NCBI RefSeq assembly: GCF_014652575.1
Contig: NZ_BMZB01000002.1
Location: forward strand, 124,001-188,000
Length of the DNA stretch: 64,000 nucleotides
Direction: 5' to 3'
Source of the DNA: Asticcacaulis endophyticus
GTDB lineage: Bacteria > Pseudomonadota > Alphaproteobacteria > Caulobacterales > Caulobacteraceae
In this document: positions 8,695 through 17,138 of the stretch, in pieces
Layout: each line of letters begins with the position of its first letter
How positions within the stretch are numbered: the first letter of the stretch is position 1
Made by a program: the position numbers and the translations under genes
Notes under the pieces: model-generated
Database searches by the model: none
The model's input: only the letters and a program-made list of their open reading frames with translations
Told to the model about the DNA's origin: nothing

Positions 8695-9795
8695 ATGACC
8701 CAGGATTTAAACCCCAGACTGTTCTTCCATGCGGCGCTACTGGCGGGCACAAAGCTATGTCTGCTGCCGGTCGGCCGGGTGTCGCTTGAACGGCCGGTGG
8801 AAATTTCGCCAGGGTTTGTCCTCTATCCGGCGGGGCATCTGACACGGGAGGACTTGCGCGTCGTCTCGGTGCCGGAGGAAGCGTATGAAGAGGCTTGGCG
8901 ACGCTATGGTACGACGACTGACGACGGCCAGCGCGTGCTTGAGGCGACCGGTGAGGATCTCGCCTGGCTCAAAAGTCACGCAACCCAAGTTACGGCCGAG
9001 GCCTTTTTCAACTCTGCGCTGCTCGGCTTTACCATCGACGTGAATTGGGACCGGTTCCTGGGGCCTACCACTCATGCCGATCACCTCAGCATTTTGGAAG
9101 AGGCCATGGCCTGCGGCGAACGCGTATTCGATCTGGTACGCTTTCATTATTGCAACCCGTTCACGACGGTAACCTTGCCGGGCAAGGTTGGCCTGCTATC
9201 GCCGTCACAGTTTTCCGCGGGCCTTTTCTATGCGCTTGAAGACCATGAGAGCTACATCATTGCCGGCGAGGTGATTACTCATCAGATCGTGGTCGGCCTC
9301 GGACTGGAGATTGGCGCCCATGTGTCGGTCGAACCGCTGGCCCATGGGGAGGTCGGCCATATCGCGCGCCAGGGGTTGATGCTTTATACGCAAGCCCTGG
9401 AAGCCAGCACCGAAACGGCCAAGTTCATTCAGCTCATGAACCTGATAGAATTTTTGGCTGAACCCGATCGCTATCAGGGCATGGCCGACGCTAAAAGAGC
9501 CATTGGACGCCATGTGGCCAAGGATCTGGCCGACTATGAAGCTATCATGGAGGATTTCAAGTATTTGAGCAGCCGCGGCGGCGTGAGCGGCCCCAATGAC
9601 GGCCTTCGCCACAACATTGTGCACGTCGGCAAACGCCTTGAGACGCTGATTGGGCCTGAGGAACGGATCGCGGTCTTTAAGCGCCTGGCGCGCTATGTGT
9701 GCGTGCCGCTCGGGCACATGATGGACCGATCGGCCTCGTCGTGGGGCGATATCGAGGCGTTTCGGTACGCAGCCGGCGAGAAGCTTGGCTTTTAA
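8695..9795 (+). CDS. Large HEPN-like protein, probable defence cargo of the element
   Basis: About 366 residues from the ATG at 8695. An earlier in-frame ATG at 8617 is unlikely because a strong terminator lies between the two. The N-terminal 230 residues are not recognised. The C-terminal part is helical and contains GLRHNIVHVGKRLE, in which R-H-N-I-V-H fits the HEPN R-x4-H active-site pattern, preceded by a helix-rich LIEFLAEPDRYQ segment as in ApeA-like HEPN proteins. HEPN proteins are often RNases in phage defence or toxin systems. It is the only plus-strand gene inside a minus-strand element backbone and its 3' end overlaps that of a DUF6117 gene, suggesting later insertion. Function is inferred from the motif only. 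Confidence 0.65.
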   Translation: MTQDLNPRLFFHAALLAGTKLCLLPVGRVSLERPVEISPGFVLYPAGHLTREDLRVVSVPEEAYEEAWRRYGTTTDDGQRVLEATGEDLAWLKSHATQVTAEAFFNSALLGFTIDVNWDRFLGPTTHADHLSILEEAMACGERVFDLVRFHYCNPFTTVTLPGKVGLLSPSQFSAGLFYALEDHESYIIAGEVITHQIVVGLGLEIGAHVSVEPLAHGEVGHIARQGLMLYTQALEASTETAKFIQLMNLIEFLAEPDRYQGMADAKRAIGRHVAKDLADYEAIMEDFKYLSSRGGVSGPNDGLRHNIVHVGKRLETLIGPEERIAVFKRLARYVCVPLGHMMDRSASSWGDIEAFRYAAGEKLGF

Positions 9796-10036
9796 ATCTG
9801 CTCGGCACAGACACGTTATAGGTTTCAGGCGGTCTATAGGCCTCATAGGGGTCGCCGTCGGCCAAGTGACCGAAGGGTGTCATAAAAAGGGTTTCGCCGT
9901 CCTGGGCCACCGCGCATAGGACATAACGCGGCTCGCATGTTGTCGCATCTGTGCATGCCAGGAGCGCCAGATGGCCGTTCTTGGCGGCGCGCAGAAGCGT
10001 GTTGAAATTCTTGGGGTAGCTGTCAGGTATGGCCAT
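9677..10036 (-). CDS. DUF6117-family small protein, probably with read-through tail
   Basis: The ATG at 10036 begins MAIPDSYPKNFNTLLRAA, followed by GHLALLACTDATTCEPRYV, TLFMTPFGHLADGDPYEAY and PPE, the signature of DUF6117 proteins on alphaproteobacterial mobile elements. Their function is unknown. The recognisable family region ends near residue 70, but the frame continues about 50 more residues into the 3' end of the convergent HEPN-like gene (overlap 9677-9795). The tail is arginine- and proline-rich and looks like antisense read-through, so the native stop was probably lost at an insertion junction. An upstream in-frame start at 10186 is not supported. Confidence 0.7.
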   Translation of the reverse strand: MAIPDSYPKNFNTLLRAAKNGHLALLACTDATTCEPRYVLCAVAQDGETLFMTPFGHLADGDPYEAYRPPETYNVSVPSRFKSQASRRLRTETPRYRPTTRPIGPSCARAARTHSAPGA

Positions 10037-10124
10037 GATCAAAGGTCCAGTACGAGTATTGCCCGGAACATGGTCCGGGAACTGAGGAGGATGAAGAGAA
10101 GGCCAGAGCCCAGGTGCCAGGTGC

Positions 10125-10526
10125 TCAGGTCGTATCCAGGTGTTGTTGGAGCCATAGATGCGTGTCGATCCACGCGACCGTCTCACCCGTCGCCAGGGTC
10201 AGGACATGGGCGCCGCCGCCGAAGGCGTCGAGGCGGGATTTGGAGCAGGTGTTGGCCCATTCAAAACCCCAAAGCCCGGTAAGGGGCAGGGCGCGGGCGC
10301 AGCGACGCACGAAATCGATGACGTTTTCCGGATTACCGCTGATATCGTCGTAAATCGATAGCCACGTGCACAGACCATCGCTGCCGATCTTCATCTTGAA
10401 GCCGATGTCACGGCCATCGTCGCTAAGTTCGGTGGTCATTTCATGATACAGGGCCATGGCGCAGCGCACGTTTTCCGACGAGCCCAGCTCAAGCTTACAG
10501 GCGAACTGGGTATAATAATCAGCCAT
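10125..10526 (-). CDS. Element-associated protein of unknown function
   Basis: 133 residues beginning MADYYTQFACKLELGSSEN. The ATG at 10526 is chosen over 10574 because GAGGGG lies 6 nt upstream. The protein is soluble, acidic in its first half, has a KIGSDGLCTWLSIYDD segment and ends with an aromatic WIDTHLWLQQHL motif. No catalytic pattern was recognised. The gene starts directly after the upstream gene's stop codon, so the two form an operon with ParB. Such proteins accompany ParB-like and DUF6117 genes on integrative elements; no function is assigned. Confidence 0.72.
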   Translation of the reverse strand: MADYYTQFACKLELGSSENVRCAMALYHEMTTELSDDGRDIGFKMKIGSDGLCTWLSIYDDISGNPENVIDFVRRCARALPLTGLWGFEWANTCSKSRLDAFGGGAHVLTLATGETVAWIDTHLWLQQHLDTT

Positions 10527-10527
10527 G

Positions 10528-10950
10528 TCATCCCCCTCTGGCCACATCAGGCCGTGGGGCTGCTTCCGGCGCAACCCCGAACGCCGAGGCCTGGCGTTTG
10601 ACGCCGGTCACGGTCTTGATAAATGAGGCCAATAGCTTGGGGTCTTCGAGTCGCTCAAGATCGGCGAAAGTGTTGGGCCCGCCCGTAAAGTCGCGGCGGC
10701 CTTGACATGTACGTATCAAGACACCGTTGCGCGATCCGAAGCTGGGCTGGCTGATCTGAATATAGAGGGTATCGGCGTGCAGCGTGATTTCGCCGCTGAC
10801 CGCTATGCCCCCACGATTTGAGCGAATATCGAAACGCCCGGCCGGCAGGTCGAGCGCCTTGGCGAGTTGGCGAAGGCGGGTGCGTGCCGCGGCATGAAAT
10901 TTGGCTTTCTGCGCTTCATTATAGGCGCAACTTAAGTGCCATTGGAACAT
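10528..10950 (-). CDS. Element-associated protein of unknown function
   Basis: 140 residues beginning MFQWHLSCAYNEAQKAKFH. The ATG at 10950 has GGAG 6 nt upstream, whereas the longer frame from 11088 would overlap parB and lacks a ribosome site. The N-terminal half is rich in Arg/Lys helices (RTRLRQLAKALDL). The centre is beta-like (GGIAVSGEITLHADTLYIQI) and GRRDFTGGPNTFADLERL precedes a C-terminal helix. It is co-directional with ParB upstream and the next small gene downstream. The family is not recognised; a DNA-handling accessory of the element is a guess. Confidence 0.7.
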   Translation of the reverse strand: MFQWHLSCAYNEAQKAKFHAAARTRLRQLAKALDLPAGRFDIRSNRGGIAVSGEITLHADTLYIQISQPSFGSRNGVLIRTCQGRRDFTGGPNTFADLERLEDPKLLASFIKTVTGVKRQASAFGVAPEAAPRPDVARGG

Positions 10951-11056
10951 GGTGATCTCCAGACAGGAAAGGCACCAACCCGTCGGGCCGGCGCCGAGGA
11001 CATGGGAAGGTAGGGAAAGGGCGAGCCACAGCGTTTGCCAAGGCCCGCGTTTGCCG

Positions 11057-13198
11057 TTACTCGGCCGCCAGTGGCCCGGCGGCCTCATCTTCAGGGTCAG
11101 GGCTGTCCTCGTCGCCGCTGATATCGTCGTCCATGTCTCCCATCAGGAAGCTCGGCAGGTCGTCGCCGACCTCCATGCCCGCGTCCGGTTCGAGATGGGG
11201 TTCGCGGTCACTGATACCCGACATTTGGAGGGGTGCGGGTAGCCACCCGGTCCCGTCCAGCAGCCGTTCGGCTTCAGCGGCCATGTCGCCTTTCTTCAGG
11301 TGATCGATCATGCCGACAAACTGCTCGCCGCGCGCTTCCCTGACCGCCTGAAGAATATGTGGCTTGGTGACGCGACCCAGATAGTTATCGGTCGTTGGTC
11401 GCCAACCGGACACGACGAGATCGAGATCGAGGGCGGCGCTTAAGCGGTCGGCTTGTCCCATACGCGCTTGCAAACCCTGGCGGGTCACCGTGCCGTTGCC
11501 ATATTTGTCGATCTTTTGGTGCAGGGCGTTGACCCCGAAGGACACGCAGTGGGCTAGCAGTGCCATCCTCGTTGTCTCATCGAGCCCGTCCACCCACGAC
11601 CATAGCGCGCTCTCATTGCCCGGCACCAGTGCCTGCCAGGTTTCATGCCGTTGGGTAATGGCTTGTGCTGATGGGCTGTCCTTGAGATCTGGACCCTGCG
11701 CCTGAAGCGAGGGATGGAAAATCCGGGCTTCGAGGCACCCGCCACCGTCGCGCAGGAACAGATCTCCTGCGAGTTTGTGCAGGAGTGCGGTAAGGGCGAC
11801 GTGTGGGTTATTGGCCAGGGCATTGCGCAGCGCCACGGTGCGATACGTCGTCAGTTCACCCAATAGCCGGTCGGGCAGCGGTTTGACGGGATCATCATCG
11901 TCTTCGTCCTCGGCAGGCTGTCGCTCGCCAGCCGCCGTGATAATCGTGGTGGGGGTGATCCCGTCGTCGTCGACTGAGCGGCTCACTACCCCGTCGTCGG
12001 CTGAGGTTTCCGGCGCCGCCTCATCTTCCGGACGGATGTAAGCCCGGTCGACCTTCAAGGCACCGTCGTGGGCAATGGTCAGGAATATCCCGCCACGGGC
12101 GATGTCGGCGGGATCATAGAGGGTCGGGCGGTTTTGGTAACGCTCTATAGCCGCCTCTATCACGCCCAAACGCTCGTCGACCGCCTCGGGAAAAGCCTCC
12201 TCGTCAGCATAGTCGTCAAGGAGAGTATCAAGCTCTTCGCGCAGGGCATCATATTCGGTCTGCTCCGCGGCGCTCAGTTTCTCCGGTGTCCCCTTAAGCT
12301 TACGCAGGCCATTGGCATGGCCATAGGGCAGGTCGATGGCGATCTCGGCCCACTTCCAACCTTCGGCGGACAAGGTCTCGGCTGCAGAGCGCAGTTTGTC
12401 GGCAACGAGTGTGTCGAGCAGGACAGGGTCTTGCAAAAATCCGCCGGCATCGTCATTGAACAGATCGCGTTCGACGATGCCGCCCGCCTCGACATAGGCA
12501 TCGAGACCTACAAACCGCACACGCTTATTGGTGGCGGCCACACTGTTTTCGGTGAGATGTCTGCGGATGTGATAGGGTTCCTGCTGCCAGGAGATACCTT
12601 GTATGGCCTGCCAGACCATTTCCTGACGCGCATGGTCGTCAGTGACCGAGAACGCCATCAATTGCTCCAGCGCCATGCCATCGTCGGCATAGATGTCGAG
12701 CAAGCTCGGGGCCACGCTTGCCAGTTTCAGGCGTTGCTTGACCACGGTTACCGACACGAAAAAGCGAGCCGCGATGTCCTCTTCACTGAGACCCTGATCG
12801 ACGAGGGTCTTAAAGGCGCGGTACTGATCTAGCGGGTGGAGGGCGAGCCGGTGTGTATTTTCGGCAAGGGAGTCTTCCTCGGCGATGCCGTCTTCACGCA
12901 CGATGCAGTTTACGGGTGCGTCTTTGGCGAGACGCTTCTGTTTAACCAGAAGTTCCAGCGCCCGGTAACGCCTTCCACCGGCGGGCACGCTGTAGAGCCC
13001 GGTCTCCACGCCCTTGTCGTCCAGGATGGGCCGCACACTCAGGCTTTGCAGGAGGGTGCGCCGGCCAATGTCTTCAGCCAGTTCTGCGATGGATTGTCCG
13101 GCCTTAATGCGTCGGACATTAGACTGGGTCAGTCGCAGTTTCTCGAACGGTATGTCACGCGACGGCGACAGGATAAGTTTCGTCAGCGGCTTGTTCAT
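11057..13198 (-). CDS. ParB/RepB-like partition protein, large plasmid/ICE type
   Basis: A 713-residue protein. Residues about 15-130 form the ParB N-terminal domain: IPFEKLRLTQSNVRRI, the Arg-rich box PAGGRRYRALELL and IVREDGIAEEDSLAENTHR. A ParB-type helix-turn-helix follows near residues 130-165 (EEDIAARFFVSVTVVKQRLKL). The remaining 550 residues are poorly conserved, with acidic linkers (AEDEDDDDPVKP) and an acidic tail. This long form is typical of integrative elements and plasmids and is more likely a DNA-binding stabilisation or regulatory protein than the chromosomal ParB, since no ParA is adjacent. A structured RNA leader (13212-13253) lies just upstream of its ATG, and it heads the operon with the small genes downstream. 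Confidence 0.88.
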   Translation of the reverse strand: MNKPLTKLILSPSRDIPFEKLRLTQSNVRRIKAGQSIAELAEDIGRRTLLQSLSVRPILDDKGVETGLYSVPAGGRRYRALELLVKQKRLAKDAPVNCIVREDGIAEEDSLAENTHRLALHPLDQYRAFKTLVDQGLSEEDIAARFFVSVTVVKQRLKLASVAPSLLDIYADDGMALEQLMAFSVTDDHARQEMVWQAIQGISWQQEPYHIRRHLTENSVAATNKRVRFVGLDAYVEAGGIVERDLFNDDAGGFLQDPVLLDTLVADKLRSAAETLSAEGWKWAEIAIDLPYGHANGLRKLKGTPEKLSAAEQTEYDALREELDTLLDDYADEEAFPEAVDERLGVIEAAIERYQNRPTLYDPADIARGGIFLTIAHDGALKVDRAYIRPEDEAAPETSADDGVVSRSVDDDGITPTTIITAAGERQPAEDEDDDDPVKPLPDRLLGELTTYRTVALRNALANNPHVALTALLHKLAGDLFLRDGGGCLEARIFHPSLQAQGPDLKDSPSAQAITQRHETWQALVPGNESALWSWVDGLDETTRMALLAHCVSFGVNALHQKIDKYGNGTVTRQGLQARMGQADRLSAALDLDLVVSGWRPTTDNYLGRVTKPHILQAVREARGEQFVGMIDHLKKGDMAAEAERLLDGTGWLPAPLQMSGISDREPHLEPDAGMEVGDDLPSFLMGDMDDDISGDEDSPDPEDEAAGPLAAE

Positions 13199-13211
13199 GG
13201 TCTGAGTTTCC

Positions 13212-13253
13212 GTGGCGGCGACTGGAAGCCTCTCTTCCAGCCTTAACCGTCAC
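13212..13253 (-). promoter_or_regulatory. Structured RNA leader, copy 3 (AGAGG loop), before parB-like gene
   Basis: On the minus strand GTGACGG (13253-13247) pairs with CCGCCAC (13218-13212) with one A/C mismatch. An AAGG-containing bulge and a 7-bp inner stem CTGGAAG/CTTCCAG close the loop AGAGG. Compared with the copy at 8409 the 5' strand begins with the same GTGACGGTT, while the inner stem differs by paired changes. It ends 13 nt before the start codon at 13198. Confidence 0.65.
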
Positions 13254-13651
13254 GAAGTCCAAACCCTCCTCTGTCTCTGGATGTTACGTGTGCGCAGGCG
13301 CGTGGGTGGTAGCGCTGGGCATGCTGCCGCAACCCCTGCCGTTCGGTCACTCCGAAGGTTGCGGACTACCCGCTGCCTGCTCAGGCACAGAGCCTGTCTG
13401 GGCTTTGAAAATAATGGTGAATGACCATTTTTTACACGTATTACGGTCGATGATCTGGAAATGACTATTTTCACGTCAATTTACCGCGACGGTGGCCAGC
13501 GCGACGCGGCATTTTTTAACTGTCGCCTTACCAAGCCACACCACACTTAAGCGGTAGGATAATGACGTGGTGAGTTGCGTCGAGGGGACCTGGTACATGT
13601 GACCGCGGCTGTTGGCGCGGAGAATTGCAAACGAAGCGAAGGATAGTGACG
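13254..13651. other. Divergent intergenic region between parB-like and XRE genes
   Basis: About 400 bp that must hold promoters for both genes. A direct repeat is visible: AATGACCATTTTTTACACG at 13420-13438 and AATGACTATTTTCACG at 13460-13475. The first copy overlaps an inverted repeat AATGGT-N5-ACCATT (13414-13430). This could be the operator of the neighbouring XRE regulator. Nothing else was recognised. Confidence 0.45.
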
Positions 13652-14089
13652 ATGGGTATTCCTCCGGACGAACACCAACCTCATTTCGTGGATATCCATG
13701 TTGGCGCCCAGATGCGTAAATGGCGAAAATTGCGTGGCTTTAGCCAGGAGCGTCTGGCCGACAAAATTGGCGTCAGCTTTCAGCAGGTTCAGAAATACGA
13801 ACGCGGCGGAAACCGGATCAGCGCATCCAAGCTTTATGAAATAGCGGTCGTGCTCGATTTGGAGCCCACTGTATTTTACCAAGGCTTGCGCGAAGGAGGC
13901 TCGCTCGCCGACTTTGCGATATCGTTCTCCGCCAGCGATGTACGCGCCTTCCTGGTGTCGCGAGAGGGAATTGCTCTGGCTCAAGCTTTTCCCGCAGTCA
14001 AGGATGCGAAATGCCGACGAAAACTGCTGGAATTGATCGAGGCCTTGGCGGGGGAGAACTTGACGCGCGCGGCATCCGGGCTCGACTGA
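13652..14089 (+). CDS. XRE-family transcriptional regulator
   Basis: 145 residues from the ATG at 13652, which has GAAGGA about 8 nt upstream; a longer TTG-initiated form at 13625 is less likely. Residues about 20-75 hold a Cro/C1-type helix-turn-helix: GAQMRKWRKLRGFSQERLA, KIGVSFQQVQKYERGGNRI, SASKLYEIAVVL. The C-terminal half is a helical domain seen in many short Caulobacterales and Rhizobiales XRE regulators. It is divergent from parB at the edge of the element and could regulate it. Ligand and regulon are unknown. Confidence 0.88.
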   Translation: MGIPPDEHQPHFVDIHVGAQMRKWRKLRGFSQERLADKIGVSFQQVQKYERGGNRISASKLYEIAVVLDLEPTVFYQGLREGGSLADFAISFSASDVRAFLVSREGIALAQAFPAVKDAKCRRKLLELIEALAGENLTRAASGLD

Positions 14090-14149
14090 AGGCCTGGCAC
14101 GCTGGAACCACCGCACAAGGGGCAATCCTCGTGCGATGGTCTTCAGCGT

Positions 14150-14449
14150 CTAAAGTTTACCATCGGGGAAGGTGGGCTTCGCCTTGGCCTGCTCTAACTT
14201 GTTGAGCACGTCGACGAAGCTTTGGGAGAACAGCTCTAGCCCGGCTATCATCCGGGCGACCTCAACGGGGGCGTGCGGTTTCATGGCGACACTGAGGTGA
14301 TGGCACTCCACCTTAAGTCCATTTAGATTTGCCAAAGCGGTGGCCCGCAGCCGGTTAGGGTTGATGTCCTGATTGGCCTGGGCGGCGTCAGCCCTATGAA
14401 TGTTCGGCCGAAGCGGCACCACTTTTTCGCTATGGGGCTGGTCGTTCAT
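14150..14449 (-). CDS. Small chemoreceptor-linked protein (paralogue of 28610-28948)
   Basis: About 99 residues, starting at the ATG at 14449 that shares one base with the chemoreceptor stop (TGATG); a GTG one codon earlier is possible. It is soluble and mostly helical, with the core LKVECHHLSVAMKPHAP, VARMIAGLELFSQSFVDVLNKL. The same arrangement and a similar core (RECLELAYIMESHSPE, MMDGLDVFVESFVKLVERI) occur in the small gene after the chemoreceptor at 26904. The coupling suggests a receptor-array accessory, but no known chemotaxis family (CheW, CheD, CheX) fits. Confidence 0.72.
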   Translation of the reverse strand: MNDQPHSEKVVPLRPNIHRADAAQANQDINPNRLRATALANLNGLKVECHHLSVAMKPHAPVEVARMIAGLELFSQSFVDVLNKLEQAKAKPTFPDGKL

Positions 14450-16134
14450 CACGCTGCCCTGACATTGGCGAGGAACCGGTCCATTTCGTGGCGGAGACGT
14501 TCGGCCTGTAGTGAGAGTTCGCTGGATGCACTGAGTACTTGCGAGGCCGCTTCGCCCGTCTGTTCGGCGGCTTGGGCCACACCGGAGATGTTGATAGTCA
14601 CCTCCTGTGTGCCGAGCGATGCCTGATTGACGGCTTGGATGATCTCGTGGGTCGCACCCGACTGCTGTTCTACAGCCGAGGCAATAGCCGCATTCGTCGT
14701 GTTGAGATTCTGGATGGTGCCGGTAATACTTTGGATGACGCTGGCGGCATTGCCGGTGGCATCTTGAATCTGGGCGATTTTAGCAGAGATCTCGTCGGTG
14801 GCTTTGGCGGTCTGGCCTGCCAGTGCCTTGACCTCAGAGGCGACAACAGCGAAACCTCTCCCAGCCTCTCCAGCACGGGCCGACTCTATGGTCGCATTTA
14901 GCGCCAAAAGGTTAGTTTGGCCCGCAAGGCCGGCAATGATGTCGACAACGCCGCCAATGCTGGTAGCGACGTCTTTTAGGTCTGAAACAATTTTAACGGC
15001 CGCATCGGCTTCGCGTACGGCGTTGGCGGACGACACTGCCGAGGTGTCGACCTGACGACCGATTTCGCTGACCGACGCACCGAGCTGTTCCGCGGCTGAA
15101 GCCACAGAGGTCACATTGGTGCCTGCCTCTTCGGCGGCCGCAGATACGGCGATCGACTGAGCCGATGTCTCCTGGGCGGTCGAGGTGAGTTGGGTGGCAG
15201 CGGCCTGCATTTCTGTAGCCGCGCTTGCCACAAGGGCTACGATGCCGCCAACGGATTGCTCGAACGAATCGGCGAGTTCCAGCATGCCGGCGCGCCGTTC
15301 GCGCTCGATTTGTTCCTTTTGCTTGGCGGCTTGAAAGCGCAAGGTCTCGGTTTCTCTGAGACCAGTCTGAAACAGGGTCAGCGCCTTGTTCATCTGACCG
15401 ATTTCATCCTTGCGGCCATCGTCCGCAATCGTGTCATTGAGTTCGCCCTTCGACATACGGTCCATATGGCTAACCACGTCCATGATCGGGCGCGCGATCA
15501 TGGATCGCGCCATCCAGAGCGCCAAGCCCACGACGCCGAGAACAATGAGGCCCACGAGGGTTAGTCCCCAGGTGAGCGTCTGGTTTGCCTTGGCTGTGAC
15601 GGCCAATGTAGTCTCATTGGCATTCGCTTCGACCTTGTCCAAAAGGGGGCGAATGATTTGCCGGAACTTAAGTTGAGACGCCTCCAGCTTGGCGAGTTCC
15701 GCAAGGCCGGAACTGACATTGCCGCTGGTCAGGAATGCCAGGCTGCTTTCGGCGCCGCGCGCAACTTCGCTCCGGGCGATGCCCAGCTCTTTCAGCGTAT
15801 CACCATGTTCGGGGAGTGCCTTAGTGGCCTTGTCAATCAACTGCTCTGATTCCACGACCGATGTCCTGACGGCCTCTTCCGGGGCTTTACAGGCCTCGGA
15901 CGGACATTGGAGTAGGGACAGTTTATAGAGATTTTGAGCAATAAAGGCATTTCGCTGGCTTACCCGTGACAGGGCGACCAGGGCGGGGTAATCGGCCGTG
16001 GTGAGATCAGAATAGGTCGAGTTAACCGATCGAAACGTGACGGCGAAGTAGCCCAGTGCGCCCATCGTGGTGAGGGTGAGTAGGGCAAGAACGCTGATAA
16101 TCTTGAGCGATATATTGAGGTCTTTGAAGCGCAT
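14449..16134 (-). CDS. Methyl-accepting chemotaxis protein (transmembrane)
   Basis: 561 residues from the ATG at 16134 (GGAG 7 nt upstream; the longer frame to 16182 lacks support). Membrane segment 1 lies near residues 10-32 ([19 protein letters not shown]). It is followed by a periplasmic helical sensor with one pair of cysteines ([10 protein letters not shown]), membrane segment 2 near 190-210 and a HAMP domain ([20 protein letters not shown]). The cytoplasmic signalling hairpin tip is [20 protein letters not shown]. The protein ends FLANVRAA, identical to the receptor at 26904. Its ligand is unknown; the pair of cysteines in the sensor domain may form a disulfide. The small gene that follows overlaps its stop codon. 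Confidence 0.93.
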   Translation of the reverse strand: MRFKDLNISLKIISVLALLTLTTMGALGYFAVTFRSVNSTYSDLTTADYPALVALSRVSQRNAFIAQNLYKLSLLQCPSEACKAPEEAVRTSVVESEQLIDKATKALPEHGDTLKELGIARSEVARGAESSLAFLTSGNVSSGLAELAKLEASQLKFRQIIRPLLDKVEANANETTLAVTAKANQTLTWGLTLVGLIVLGVVGLALWMARSMIARPIMDVVSHMDRMSKGELNDTIADDGRKDEIGQMNKALTLFQTGLRETETLRFQAAKQKEQIERERRAGMLELADSFEQSVGGIVALVASAATEMQAAATQLTSTAQETSAQSIAVSAAAEEAGTNVTSVASAAEQLGASVSEIGRQVDTSAVSSANAVREADAAVKIVSDLKDVATSIGGVVDIIAGLAGQTNLLALNATIESARAGEAGRGFAVVASEVKALAGQTAKATDEISAKIAQIQDATGNAASVIQSITGTIQNLNTTNAAIASAVEQQSGATHEIIQAVNQASLGTQEVTINISGVAQAAEQTGEAASQVLSASSELSLQAERLRHEMDRFLANVRAA

Positions 16135-16476
16135 GAGTGTCTCCGACGGGGGGGGGAGGATTTGATGGGTGTGCCAAGACACGCGTGGCGAAACGTCGCG
16201 GCAAATATGCGTCGAAGTTTACCTGGGGAGCAGGGAGCGCCTGCCGAGGCTGGTTTGCATCCGTTTTTGGGTGCGTGACTTCAATGCGCGTCGGTGGGAA
16301 TTATGGGATCGCTGTTTTGGGTTGTGGTGCCGCCGTAACCGCGCGCCGCAATGACATTTCTATGTCACTGCGATTTGCACGCTGAGGCTAAAACGCATTT
16401 GCCACAGTCCCAACACATTTGGCGTTTTCGCCAAACCTATGAAATGGCAGGGTTATTTTTCTAGCAAAAAATATTT

Positions 16477-16494
16477 TGTGTGGAAATGTGCACA
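16477..16494. promoter_or_regulatory. Predicted regulator site TGTG-N10-CACA (copy 1)
   Basis: TGTG TGGAAATGTG CACA, an 18-bp imperfect palindrome. It shares almost all bases with the site at 18953-18970 in front of dctA. The arm spacing is two bases longer than the CRP/FNR consensus, so a different regulator is implied. Confidence 0.45.
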
Positions 16495-16509
16495 TATAAA
16501 CCATGAATG

Positions 16510-16527
16510 TGTGTTGATATAAGCACA
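16510..16527. promoter_or_regulatory. Predicted regulator site TGTG-N10-CACA (copy 2)
   Basis: TGTG TTGATATAAG CACA, 33 bp from copy 1 (three helical turns), so the two sites lie on the same face of the DNA. The right half (ATAAGCACA) matches the dctA-upstream site. Confidence 0.45.
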
Positions 16528-17138
16528 AAATCCGAATCATTTTCTGGCCGGGGTATCATCCCGGCACGGTAGATTTCGCCCACATCCATAGGCTGGAACT
16601 GCCGGTCGCTGCTCGACCCGTTCAGTAACGGTCAGTGTAGGGAAAGCGATTAGGTGAAAGCTAAAATGACAAATTATTCGTCGTTCCAGCGACGAATAAA
16701 GCTTTAAAAGACGAGAGACGTGCCAATTGTACAGCCTCTTGGCGCGGACCAGCTCACAACGTACGATGATGAACCTGAAAAAGGTCGACGCATAGTGCCG
16801 CGCAGGTGATCGACTCAAATCAAGCTTAGTGGGTTCTGTTGCCACAGATTGAAATAGGGTGCGATATTGCCGCGAATTTAGAACCGGTGTGCAAAATGCC
16901 TTGGTATCATTGTATTTGAGTTAACCCGTTAAATGCCGTAAAATCCTAGTCTAGGAGTTGACGTGAGCGACCCATGTAACTTTTGCCATTCCAGAATAGT
17001 GGCAAAGACTTACCTTTCTTGAATTTCAATCTAAAGAGGTACCATTGCTTGTAAATCTATTGTTCACTATAATTTAACCCCGAAGAGAGCACTGTTATCG
17101 CAATTTGTATCACTTAATCTATTGTTGCGAGGCAGGTT

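Larger units (their letters stand above)
16135..17138. other. 1-kb intergenic region between divergent chemoreceptor genes
   Basis: It holds two TGTG-N10-CACA palindromes (listed separately) in an AT-rich stretch around 16440-16530, which is probably the regulatory core. A G-tract of eight residues lies at 16146-16153. A TTAACCCGTTAA palindrome lies at 16920-16931. A 102-codon open frame on the minus strand (16537-16845) has no ribosome site or family features and is not called. Confidence 0.5.

Noticed and set aside
16537-16845. A 102-codon minus-strand frame
   Set aside because: No ribosome site, no recognisable family and a composition like the surrounding non-coding DNA.
16920-16931. TTAACCCGTTAA as a CtrA site
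   Set aside because: CtrA half-sites are normally spaced so that TTAA motifs are 7 bp apart; here the gap is 4 bp, so the match is weak.
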